Assembly: GCA_016930015.1 (NCBI GenBank)
Contig: JAFGHR010000124.1
Span: 32,411-96,410 of the forward strand
Length of the DNA: 64,000 nt
From: Anaerolineae bacterium
GTDB taxonomy: Bacteria > Chloroflexota > Anaerolineae > Aggregatilineales > Aggregatilineaceae
Direction: 5' to 3'
In this document: piece by piece, positions 55,982 through 64,000 of the stretch
Numbering within the stretch: position 1 is the stretch's first letter
How the letters are laid out: each line of letters begins with the position of its first letter
Position numbers and translations under genes: made by a program
Notes under the pieces: generated by a model
The model's input: only the letters and a program-made list of their open reading frames with translations
Database searches by the model: none
Told to the model about the DNA's origin: nothing

Positions 55982-58810
55982 TCAATTCGGCGCCACACGG
56001 AAAACGGCCACCTCGCCGCTTTCACAGACCGGCGTGAGCACCTGCGCGAATTTACCTAATCCCTGGTCAAAATCACGCTGGCGCACCGAGTCATCCCCGG
56101 CCAGTTCACGCATCCACTGCCGTTCGGCAAAACCGATCACAATATAATCGATATCGTAGCGGTCGATAATGGCCCACGCGCGGTCCCAGTCCAGTGTCGT
56201 GTAGAGCTCCTGCACGTCCATCACACGGTCGCGATACTGTCCGTCTTCAAAACGCACGTCGGTCACATCCGCGTATGTTTTACCGCGCCACTGCCGTTCG
56301 TGGTTCTGCCAGCCGATCAACGTCGGGATGCCCGTTAATCCGCTGAACCGGCTGTAATCCGGCGCATAGGCCCCGCCCGGCGCTTCGACCAATGTCAGGC
56401 CATCGCTGCTTTGTTCCAGCCCGGCCAGGCATTGGATCGCCGCGTATTCCTCCTCGCGCACCATGTTAGGCGTACCGTCCAGCGTCAGCGGGGCCATTTC
56501 CGGGCATGACTGGCCTAACTGCGGAGGCCGCGACTCACACTCGGCGACCTGGTCTTTGAGCGTCAGCCGCCCGGTTTCGACCAGCGCCCGCGTGCGCATC
56601 GCCAGCACCGGGTAAGCCATCCCGGCGGCGAACAGGGCCAGCAGCACCACGCCAAACGCCCACCGCCCGGCGGAAACCAGCCCCAACGAGGAGCGAATCT
56701 GACTATCCGGTTCCGCGCCGGATGATTTGTCATCCGGTAATGTGCCCGCCAGCACCGACCAGGCCCCAAACGCCGCCGCCAGGCCAAACATGATCCAGCC
56801 CTGATAATACAGCTTAAACACGGTGTTGATCCGCACGCTGAAATTATCCTGCAAATACACAAAATCCGGGGCGAAAGTCAGCACCGCCCCCGCGCCGATC
56901 AACAGCAGGGCAAACCCGGTCGCCGGGCTGTACGTGATCGCGTCCGGCACCGGATTCAGGCCCAGCGTATGCCCGCGTTTTGATTTGCCATCCGCGCCGG
57001 GTCCCAGCCGGTACAGCGGGCGTGCGAACAAGCGCCCGACCACGACCAACACCATCGCCAGCAGCAGCAGTTCGCTGGGCAGCGCTGGCAGCCGTTTATT
57101 GAGCACGTCCGGCACAATGTCCCGAAGCTCGGTATTCGGCGGCAGAATCTCGTATACGGCGTTACGCACGTCGCCGCGTTCCCACGCCGACGCGCCCAGA
57201 ATCGCGACCGATACGACCGCGGCGCTCGCGGCTACCGTCAGCGCCAATACCCCGGCCTGCCAGTGGAAACGCCGCCCGGCGCGTTTAACCTCGACCAACA
57301 AAAATACGACCAGGATCACCAGGAATATGCCAAACTGGAGCACATACTGCTGCCAGGAGGTCGGGTAGATCACGTTGGGCAAAATGCCGCTGGCCTGTGA
57401 CGTAAAACTGAGCAGCCACGGCAGCAGCAGCACGACCGTCAGCCCGCCGATGACCAGCGCAAACCGTGCCGTTTTGAGCAAATCCGGCCAACTGAGCGCC
57501 CCGGTACCGCTGCGCAACATACGCCGCAGCGCTTCCGCACCGAATAACAGCACCAGGTAAGCCGCGTCCCACGAATTCATGAAGATCATGCCGCCGACCC
57601 AGATCGCGTACAGCGGGTACTCAAACGCGGCCAGGTCGCGGCCACCCAATACCAACCCCAGCGCCAGCCCGATCGCCAGCAGCGCAAACGGGAGCGCCAA
57701 TACGTGCGGGTGAATGTCGGCCAGCACAAAACTAAACTGCGGGAATTCGGTGATCGGCTGCACGTCGATCGCGTCACCGTCCAGATCACGGTCGTTGACG
57801 ACCCGGCTGTAACGGAACCACCACCAGTAGCCCCACTGATCGACCGGTTCGGCTTCGTCGTCCCAATTGGGGATCGTGTCGCCGTCCGAATCAATTGGCA
57901 GATCAAGCTGGCCGCCGTCCGCCTGGGTTACCGTTTGGGTACCACTGCGCTCGCTGACGTCCAAAAAATCAAAGTAACGCTCGTCCACCACGCCCGGCAC
58001 ATACCCGTGATACGGTATCTCGACCAGCGTCGTGCCCAGGTTGCCGATCAGGATCACAAAACACATGCCCAACAGGCCCACAAAAATACCCGCGCCCTGA
58101 CTCCCTGGGCGGTAGCGCCAGTCGGCCTTCTGCCGCCCGGCAAAGGACCGCGCGCGTACCATGTTATACGTAACGCCCAGCGCCCCGATCCCGGCCAGCG
58201 CAAACAACAGCGCGATCGTGGTGTTAAACGCGACTCCGCTTGCCACGCCGCTGAGTTCGGCCAGCATGGCCATGATCAGGTAGCCGAAATAGTAATAACT
58301 GATGGCGTAGCCGCTCATCCAGGGATCGTTAGGCGGCAGCGTATCGCTGGCCCGAATGCCGTTCATGAACATGATTTCCATCGGCTTTTCGGTGCTGCGC
58401 ATTTCAGGGTTATGCGCGCGGAAGATCGCCCAACCGAACAGCAGCGCCAGGAATAACACCTCGGTGAGCAGAATCAGCCAGCAGTTGTCGCGGAACCAGT
58501 CACGCAGCGGCGGGCGCTCGTCCCAGCGGAAAAAAGCGGCCAGCCCCAGCACCAGCACGATCACCCACGCGAACACCATACCGCCGGGTGTATTACGCAG
58601 CAGGCCCAGGCTGCCCAGGAACCAGAAAATGAAGCCGGTCAGCATCACGCCCGCCGTCCGCGCCAGGGTATAACCCCGGTCCGGCAAGCCGCCCATCACG
58701 CGGAACAGCAGCGGCCACGCGGCCATCCCGGCCAGCGTCACCAGCAGCCACCAGACGAATACATCACCGCCTTCGCGGCCCAACCAATCCGAAATCAGCG
58801 AATAATCCAT
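55982..58810 (-). CDS. DUF2298 / YYY-domain giant membrane protein
   Basis: SDTLPPNDPWMSGYAISYYYFGYLIMAMLAELSGV; FSFVLADIHPHVLALPFALLAIGLALGL; IGWQNHERQWRG; NTVFKLYYQGW. Confidence 0.85.
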   Translation of the reverse strand: MDYSLISDWLGREGGDVFVWWLLVTLAGMAAWPLLFRVMGGLPDRGYTLARTAGVMLTGFIFWFLGSLGLLRNTPGGMVFAWVIVLVLGLAAFFRWDERPPLRDWFRDNCWLILLTEVLFLALLFGWAIFRAHNPEMRSTEKPMEIMFMNGIRASDTLPPNDPWMSGYAISYYYFGYLIMAMLAELSGVASGVAFNTTIALLFALAGIGALGVTYNMVRARSFAGRQKADWRYRPGSQGAGIFVGLLGMCFVILIGNLGTTLVEIPYHGYVPGVVDERYFDFLDVSERSGTQTVTQADGGQLDLPIDSDGDTIPNWDDEAEPVDQWGYWWWFRYSRVVNDRDLDGDAIDVQPITEFPQFSFVLADIHPHVLALPFALLAIGLALGLVLGGRDLAAFEYPLYAIWVGGMIFMNSWDAAYLVLLFGAEALRRMLRSGTGALSWPDLLKTARFALVIGGLTVVLLLPWLLSFTSQASGILPNVIYPTSWQQYVLQFGIFLVILVVFLLVEVKRAGRRFHWQAGVLALTVAASAAVVSVAILGASAWERGDVRNAVYEILPPNTELRDIVPDVLNKRLPALPSELLLLAMVLVVVGRLFARPLYRLGPGADGKSKRGHTLGLNPVPDAITYSPATGFALLLIGAGAVLTFAPDFVYLQDNFSVRINTVFKLYYQGWIMFGLAAAFGAWSVLAGTLPDDKSSGAEPDSQIRSSLGLVSAGRWAFGVVLLALFAAGMAYPVLAMRTRALVETGRLTLKDQVAECESRPPQLGQSCPEMAPLTLDGTPNMVREEEYAAIQCLAGLEQSSDGLTLVEAPGGAYAPDYSRFSGLTGIPTLIGWQNHERQWRGKTYADVTDVRFEDGQYRDRVMDVQELYTTLDWDRAWAIIDRYDIDYIVIGFAERQWMRELAGDDSVRQRDFDQGLGKFAQVLTPVCESGEVAVFRVAPN

Positions 58811-58834
58811 GTGATCTCACATAACCAACATCAC

Positions 58835-59065
58835 CGGGGCGATTGCATCAAATGGGCAGTTAACTTTTTTGTGCAACGCCTTCCCCCTATTCCCCCTTCC
58901 AGCCAAGCTGGACGGTGCCCCGTCCAAACAGACTGACGGGGGACTCAAACACGCTCGAAGCCTGTGTTTTCCCCTCCATCGCTCGGCGGGGGAGGGGAAC
59001 CGGCGCAGCCTGTGGGCTGCGTCCGGAGGGGAGGGGCGTTTTTGGCGTTTGATATGATTACCCTG
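58835..59065 (+). mobile_element. MITE-like element, copy 4
   Basis: Same body as copies 1 and 3 with a short internal insertion; TIRs (C)CGGGGCGATTGCATCAAA / TTTGATATGATTACCCTG; no clear TSD. Confidence 0.75.
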
Positions 59066-59079
59066 CCATCACAGCCAAG

Positions 59080-62000
59080 TTATTGCGCCGCGATAGTATC
59101 GCGCGCGATACTATCGCTCACGATCTCGTCGCTCAGCGTCACCCCTGGCACAACCCGGTAAACCATATCCATATACACGCTTTCAGTTGGGCATTCCTCA
59201 ATTTCGGTGATATCCGTTAACAAACAACCGGGCGCGCTGTAGGCTACATCCAGCAGGCCGAGATCAACCATGCGGTCAAACTTCGCCAGCCCGTCCGAAT
59301 GGCCCGCCGTGATCGTACTCGTTTCCAGGTCGGTGATCACGTCGCTGTAAAATGCCCGTTCCAGGATGCCCACCACAATATATTCTATCTCGTATTCATC
59401 GATCAACCGCAGCGCCGCCTGGATTCCCGCCTCACCCGGCAGTTCGTAAAACGCCGCGATGTTGTTGGCCCGCGCCTGGATCATCATATCCATCGGCGGC
59501 AGGGTGCGCTGCTGGCGCTGGTGCCAGTTCCAGCCCAGCACCGTCGGTAGTCCGGTATAAATGCTGATGCGCCCGCCCCAATGATACTCGGATGGGTACA
59601 GGTGCGCTTCCATTACCACCGGCGAGCCTTCGACGTTGTCCTGCATCCAGCGGATCATGTTGTAATCACCCTCAAGCCGGAACCAGACACCAAACTCGCC
59701 GTGAATCGCGTGCCGCATGTACTCCATGCCGTCGAGTGTGAGCGGCGTTTCGTCGGCATTGAAGCGGTCCAAAAACCGCGCCTGTGTCGCCAGCACCGGG
59801 TACATGAACGCGACCGCAAACAGGATCGCCAGCGCAGTTTGCCACGCGCTGCGCAGCGCCAGGTTCCAGCGCACCGCGCTGCGCAGCATCCACGCCAGCC
59901 CGACCCCGCCTACGATGCTGAGCATCAGCCATTCCTGGATATAGAACTTAAACACGGTGTTCTGGCGACCAATGTCACCGTCGAGCACGATCACTTCCAC
60001 GCCGATCGTGATCGCCAGCGCCAGCACGATCAACGCGTACATGGCCCGCAGCAGCGCACTTTGATCCGGCAGCAGGAACAGCACCACCGCCCACGCGATC
60101 AGCGGGACGGCGACCTGCACCGCCGGGATATCGCGCACACCCACGATCAACGCGCCCGCCAGCACCAGCGCCAGGATCACGCCGCCGCCGATCACGGGCA
60201 CGGCCAACCCTTCGAGCTGCCCGACGCGCACCCGGCGCAGCCAGCGCGCGGTTTGCCAGATCAACAATGACACCACGATGAACAAAAACAGCCCGTGAAC
60301 GTACAGGTAAGCCCACAGCGGCGTGGTTTCATATTCCCACGGCTTGACGGACATATACGCCGTCGCAAAATAGGACGTGAACGGCAGCCCGGCGATCACC
60401 GTCACCAGCACGAACAACCCGACACGCCCGATCCAGGCGAGCATGACGCGTTTGTCCACATACGCGCGCAAAACGATCAGCAGCGCCACGTACAGCACGA
60501 TCACCAGCGCCAGCGCCGCCACCATCCACACGACCGCGCTGGAAAATGTCAGCGTGGGGTTGATCAGAGTTTCGCCGGGACGCAGCAGCCGCCCGGCCTG
60601 TTCGTCAGCCCGCGATTCCTGGTAGAAGTAATAGACCACGCGCGCGATCAGCGCCAGCGGCACGACGATCACCACCGGCCATGCCTGGGCGACTTTGTGC
60701 GGCCTGATCCACGACCACAGCCACGCCGCCGCCCGTGACGGGGGTTTGTCACGACTGGCGCGCACGGCATCCAGCCACGCTGCATACGTCAGCGCGGCCC
60801 CGCCCAGCAGCAGGTACGTGATCCAGTCCCACGAATTGGTGGGACGCAGCGCACCTACCGCCGTCCCGCCGATCACGAGCGCCAGCAGCGCCTGCCACCA
60901 CGTCCGCAAGCCGTGCCCCGCCCCGATGATCTCCGACAGCAGCCATAACATCACCAGCAGCGTAACCGGCATGGCGATCATGTGCGCGTGAAGATCGCCG
61001 TACAGGAACGTAAAATAGGGCATCTCGGCGATCGCGTTGTGCCCGGCGCCGTTGGGCAGTTCGGCAATGATGCGCGTCGGCGCCCAATACCAGCGGTGGG
61101 TGTGCATCGCCAGCGGCTCCCCGCTTGACACACGCTCCAGGCCGTCAAAGAATGCGCTGACCTTTTCGCGCAGGTTCTCTAAGCCATATTCCCAGGTGCG
61201 CACCAGCGGCGGGTGCTCCGACCGGTCGGTGATATAGTCCTCGGTGTTGACCTGGGCTGCCTGCGTCAGGTCGAGACTCTCGGAATCGGTCGGATCGCGC
61301 CCGTACTTGTCACGGAAATCGTTCAGTTCGTCGTCGTAAAAGTCCTGGTAGATGTCCAGCCGCTGGCTTTCGAGTTCCTGGCGCCGGACCTGGCTCAGCA
61401 GCGGTTTATCTTCCCAGCCGCCGAGCTTGGCGACCTCGGTGATCACGACGTGCATGGTCGCCAGGTTGCCCAAAACGATCGCCATCAGCAGCGCCAGCAG
61501 GCCCGCCAGCCACGCATTACCGCGCGGCGCACGCGGGACATGTTCCGCGCGTGGCCGGGACGGCGGAGCGGCGGAGGAAACCGGTTCGGCGAAATCTGCG
61601 CCAGATTCGGCGAGCACCGAACGCACGACCACGTCGCCGGGTTTGGCGCGGCGTGCGGTCGCGTCCAGCGCGCCCGGCGTGACCTGACGCGAGCGCACCC
61701 AGTTATAGGCAATGCTGAACACGCCGATCCCGGTCATGGCGTACAGCGTCGGCAGGATCAGGTTATAGGCGATCGTGGGCCGCAGCCCGATCAGCTTGAC
61801 CGGCGCGCCGACGATCACATACCCGAAATAGTAATAATTGATGTAACCGCCGGAATACCAGGGATCAAGCGGCGGGAACACCGTACTGCGCAGCACGCCG
61901 TTAAAGTACGCCATATCCATCGGTTTTTCGCCGCCAAAACTGCCGTGCCACAGGTCCGGGTTACCCAGCCGCACGCCGACCAGCACCAAAAACAGCGCCA

Positions 62001-64000
62001 GCGTGAGCAGTTCCATCAGCAGCAGGTGCCGCCAGTTGAGCCGGATATAGCGCCGGAACGCGGCGCGGCGCGGCCAGATCAGGATCACACCCAGCGCGGC
62101 CAGCGCCAGCAGGATGATCAACAGCCCGGCCCGCGTCCAGGTCAGCAGGTTGAGCGTACCCCCCGCCCACGCGATCCACGCCACCAGCAGCCAGCCCGTG
62201 ATCTTGGCCGCCGGAAAACCACGATCCGGCAGAGCAGGCAGACTCACGTACAGCAGCGGCCAGAACAACCAGCCCACGATCACCATCAGCGCCCACCAGA
62301 TGATCACGGCGGCAACCTGATTCGTGTTGACCAGCCAGTCTGAATCAAACAGGTCGGACCACGTCCCGCCCTCAGTCTGGATATCCCGTTTTTCGTCGGA
62401 CAGTTGCAGCAGCGTCGGGCTTTCGGAGGCTTGCTTGGCGCCCCACACCACCACGCCGACCGGTTCGGGATCGGCCACGTAACCGGGAATTACGGTGTTG
62501 GCCTGTCGCAGCGAGACGCTGGTCAGCACGGCGCGTGTATTCGCGGCGGTGTACACGTCCGTTTTGCGGAAGACCATCACCACCGGGTGATCGTACACGC
62601 TGAACGCCTCTTCGGACTCCCACCAGTCGTTGAGCCAGCCGGGCAGGTCGTCGGTGGGCAGGACCTCGTCACGAATTTTGAACGGGCCAAGCTCCGGGAC
62701 CGACTCGAATGTTTTGACCAGTTCGAAGCCCAGCCGCCCGTCGAACAGCGCATCGTAATACTCAGCCGTCATCGGCCAGCGCATGGGGATACGCGACAGC
62801 GAGTCGTAAAACCGGTTGCTGGTGATCACGAGATAATCGGTCTGGTCGAGCGCGTTGGTCATGGCCTGGAGTTTTTGCTCGTTGTCCTCGGCCATCATCC
62901 ACAACTTGATGCCCTGGTAATGTGTGCCGTACATGTTCATCGATATACAGCGATAATGTGACAGGCCGGACGGCAGATCGTTGCGGTAGACCATGTCATC
63001 GGGGATCGGGCAGACCGGCCAGGGGATCGGGTCGTCCCAATCGCCTTCCCACGCGACCACCGGCCCGGACGTATAGACCGGGTCCTGCGCTTCCACGACC
63101 AGCGTCACCAACTGGCGCGCGCCGAGATCGTCGGTCCGGCGCACGGTCAGCGGGGGATCAAAGATCACGGTTTGCGGTTGTCCGAGCGGGTCTGCCCCGG
63201 CGTTAAAATCGGCTGTCACCGTGGCCGAGGTGCGCGACCCATCCGGCCCGACCAGCGTCAGGCGGATCGTTTCCTCGTCGGCGTCACGCAGCACGTCGCC
63301 CAGGTGCGGGATGTCGATCTGGCGGATCACGCCGTCGATGGGCACCTGGAACTGGATCGGGTCACTGCCGCCGGGGGTCCAATGCGTCGGCGCGCCGGGG
63401 ATATCATCGCCGTGACCGGTCAGCAAGGGCTGTTCGGTGAAATTCAGATCAGCGGCGGTCAGCGTCTGGTCGGCCTGCATCTGCAAGCCCACCGATACAT
63501 CACTCATGACCTGGGTCATGGCTTCGCTGACATTGTGCGCAAACATCACCGGGCCGCCGTCGATCACGGTGATTTCGAGCACGTAACTGTTAAGCTCCCC
63601 GGTCGCCGTTTGCAGCGGCAGCAGCACATCATCGTCAGGGATCACAACATACTTGCCGCCGTAGATCGAGGCGCTCTGCGAAAAGTCGGCTTGCAGTTCG
63701 TCCTCATACACCAACACGCGCCCCACCCCGGTATCATCGCGGTAGATGCGCAGCCGCAGCCGTTCTTCGTCCGCGTCCCGGCCCGGATCGCTCACGCGGT
63801 GCAGCGTGATCCCGGTCAGGGTCGCGTCACCCGGCACGGAAAACGGCAGTTCGTGGACTTCGTCTTCCTGGATGAGCGCCACCGACGGCGCCGTCGCCAC
63901 CCAGCCCAGGCCGAGATTGACCATTTTACGGGTGCCGTCGTCGCCTTCGACCCACACGCCAAAATCGCCGGGCACGGTTTCCTGGAACCAGCGCGAGGCC
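59080..64000 (-). CDS. DUF2298 / YYY-domain giant membrane protein with extra N-terminal extracellular modules (probably continues beyond right edge)
   Basis: FPPLDPWYSGGYINYYYFGYVIVGAPVKLIGLRPTIAYN; YFTFLYGDLHAHMIAMPVTLLVML; LGWNWHQRQQR; frame open to window edge. Confidence 0.85.
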   Translation of the reverse strand, partial: ASRWFQETVPGDFGVWVEGDDGTRKMVNLGLGWVATAPSVALIQEDEVHELPFSVPGDATLTGITLHRVSDPGRDADEERLRLRIYRDDTGVGRVLVYEDELQADFSQSASIYGGKYVVIPDDDVLLPLQTATGELNSYVLEITVIDGGPVMFAHNVSEAMTQVMSDVSVGLQMQADQTLTAADLNFTEQPLLTGHGDDIPGAPTHWTPGGSDPIQFQVPIDGVIRQIDIPHLGDVLRDADEETIRLTLVGPDGSRTSATVTADFNAGADPLGQPQTVIFDPPLTVRRTDDLGARQLVTLVVEAQDPVYTSGPVVAWEGDWDDPIPWPVCPIPDDMVYRNDLPSGLSHYRCISMNMYGTHYQGIKLWMMAEDNEQKLQAMTNALDQTDYLVITSNRFYDSLSRIPMRWPMTAEYYDALFDGRLGFELVKTFESVPELGPFKIRDEVLPTDDLPGWLNDWWESEEAFSVYDHPVVMVFRKTDVYTAANTRAVLTSVSLRQANTVIPGYVADPEPVGVVVWGAKQASESPTLLQLSDEKRDIQTEGGTWSDLFDSDWLVNTNQVAAVIIWWALMVIVGWLFWPLLYVSLPALPDRGFPAAKITGWLLVAWIAWAGGTLNLLTWTRAGLLIILLALAALGVILIWPRRAAFRRYIRLNWRHLLLMELLTLALFLVLVGVRLGNPDLWHGSFGGEKPMDMAYFNGVLRSTVFPPLDPWYSGGYINYYYFGYVIVGAPVKLIGLRPTIAYNLILPTLYAMTGIGVFSIAYNWVRSRQVTPGALDATARRAKPGDVVVRSVLAESGADFAEPVSSAAPPSRPRAEHVPRAPRGNAWLAGLLALLMAIVLGNLATMHVVITEVAKLGGWEDKPLLSQVRRQELESQRLDIYQDFYDDELNDFRDKYGRDPTDSESLDLTQAAQVNTEDYITDRSEHPPLVRTWEYGLENLREKVSAFFDGLERVSSGEPLAMHTHRWYWAPTRIIAELPNGAGHNAIAEMPYFTFLYGDLHAHMIAMPVTLLVMLWLLSEIIGAGHGLRTWWQALLALVIGGTAVGALRPTNSWDWITYLLLGGAALTYAAWLDAVRASRDKPPSRAAAWLWSWIRPHKVAQAWPVVIVVPLALIARVVYYFYQESRADEQAGRLLRPGETLINPTLTFSSAVVWMVAALALVIVLYVALLIVLRAYVDKRVMLAWIGRVGLFVLVTVIAGLPFTSYFATAYMSVKPWEYETTPLWAYLYVHGLFLFIVVSLLIWQTARWLRRVRVGQLEGLAVPVIGGGVILALVLAGALIVGVRDIPAVQVAVPLIAWAVVLFLLPDQSALLRAMYALIVLALAITIGVEVIVLDGDIGRQNTVFKFYIQEWLMLSIVGGVGLAWMLRSAVRWNLALRSAWQTALAILFAVAFMYPVLATQARFLDRFNADETPLTLDGMEYMRHAIHGEFGVWFRLEGDYNMIRWMQDNVEGSPVVMEAHLYPSEYHWGGRISIYTGLPTVLGWNWHQRQQRTLPPMDMMIQARANNIAAFYELPGEAGIQAALRLIDEYEIEYIVVGILERAFYSDVITDLETSTITAGHSDGLAKFDRMVDLGLLDVAYSAPGCLLTDITEIEECPTESVYMDMVYRVVPGVTLSDEIVSDSIARDTIAAQ

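Noticed and set aside
61213-62343. 376-aa plus-strand ORF opposite the YYY gene
   Set aside because: Antisense shadow; no recognisable domain
1-64000. CRISPR arrays, tRNA/rRNA genes, prophage or transposase genes
   Set aside because: No regularly spaced repeats, no tRNA T-loop/acceptor patterns and no integrase/transposase motifs recognised by eye; a tRNAscan/Infernal run would be decisive

Overview
High-GC bacterial chromosome segment, probably Chloroflexota (inferred from the giant 'YYY'/DUF2298 and Agl23-type membrane proteins). There is no transposase, CRISPR array, tRNA or rRNA that I could see. Main blocks: (1) a SUF Fe-S cluster locus (SufT-like DUF59 on the minus strand; sufC-B-D, then terminator and promoter, then sufS-U), followed on the same strand by a ClpN-M50 protease fusion, a Rieske ferredoxin, a GT-C membrane protein, a B3/4-domain protein and a MazF-like toxin; (2) a PfkB kinase, a TauE/SafE permease with an attenuator-like leader, and an HhH-repeat membrane protein; (3) a carbon-metabolism block with mdh, pckA and ppdK; (4) era, a GNAT-Nudix fusion, a YhhQ-type transporter and a degenerate ImmA/IrrE-like protein; (5) the nusA-ylxR-infB-(epimerase)-rbfA-nrnA-truB-ribF translation operon plus proS; (6) a lower-GC NACHT NTPase with membrane segments; (7) about 16 kb of giant GT-C/Agl23/YYY membrane proteins with an embedded ECF sigma/anti-sigma pair. 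The strongest unannotated signal is a family of about 210-bp non-coding MITE-like elements. There are four copies, with terminal inverted repeats near CAGGGTNATCGCATCAAA, 10-11 bp target duplications in three copies, and internal hairpins. One copy sits exactly at the truB stop codon. Other candidates are a possible proline-codon leader peptide and terminator upstream of proS, palindromic tandem repeats at the sufT promoter, and a leader attenuator before the TauE permease. All calls are by eye, with no database search or computation.
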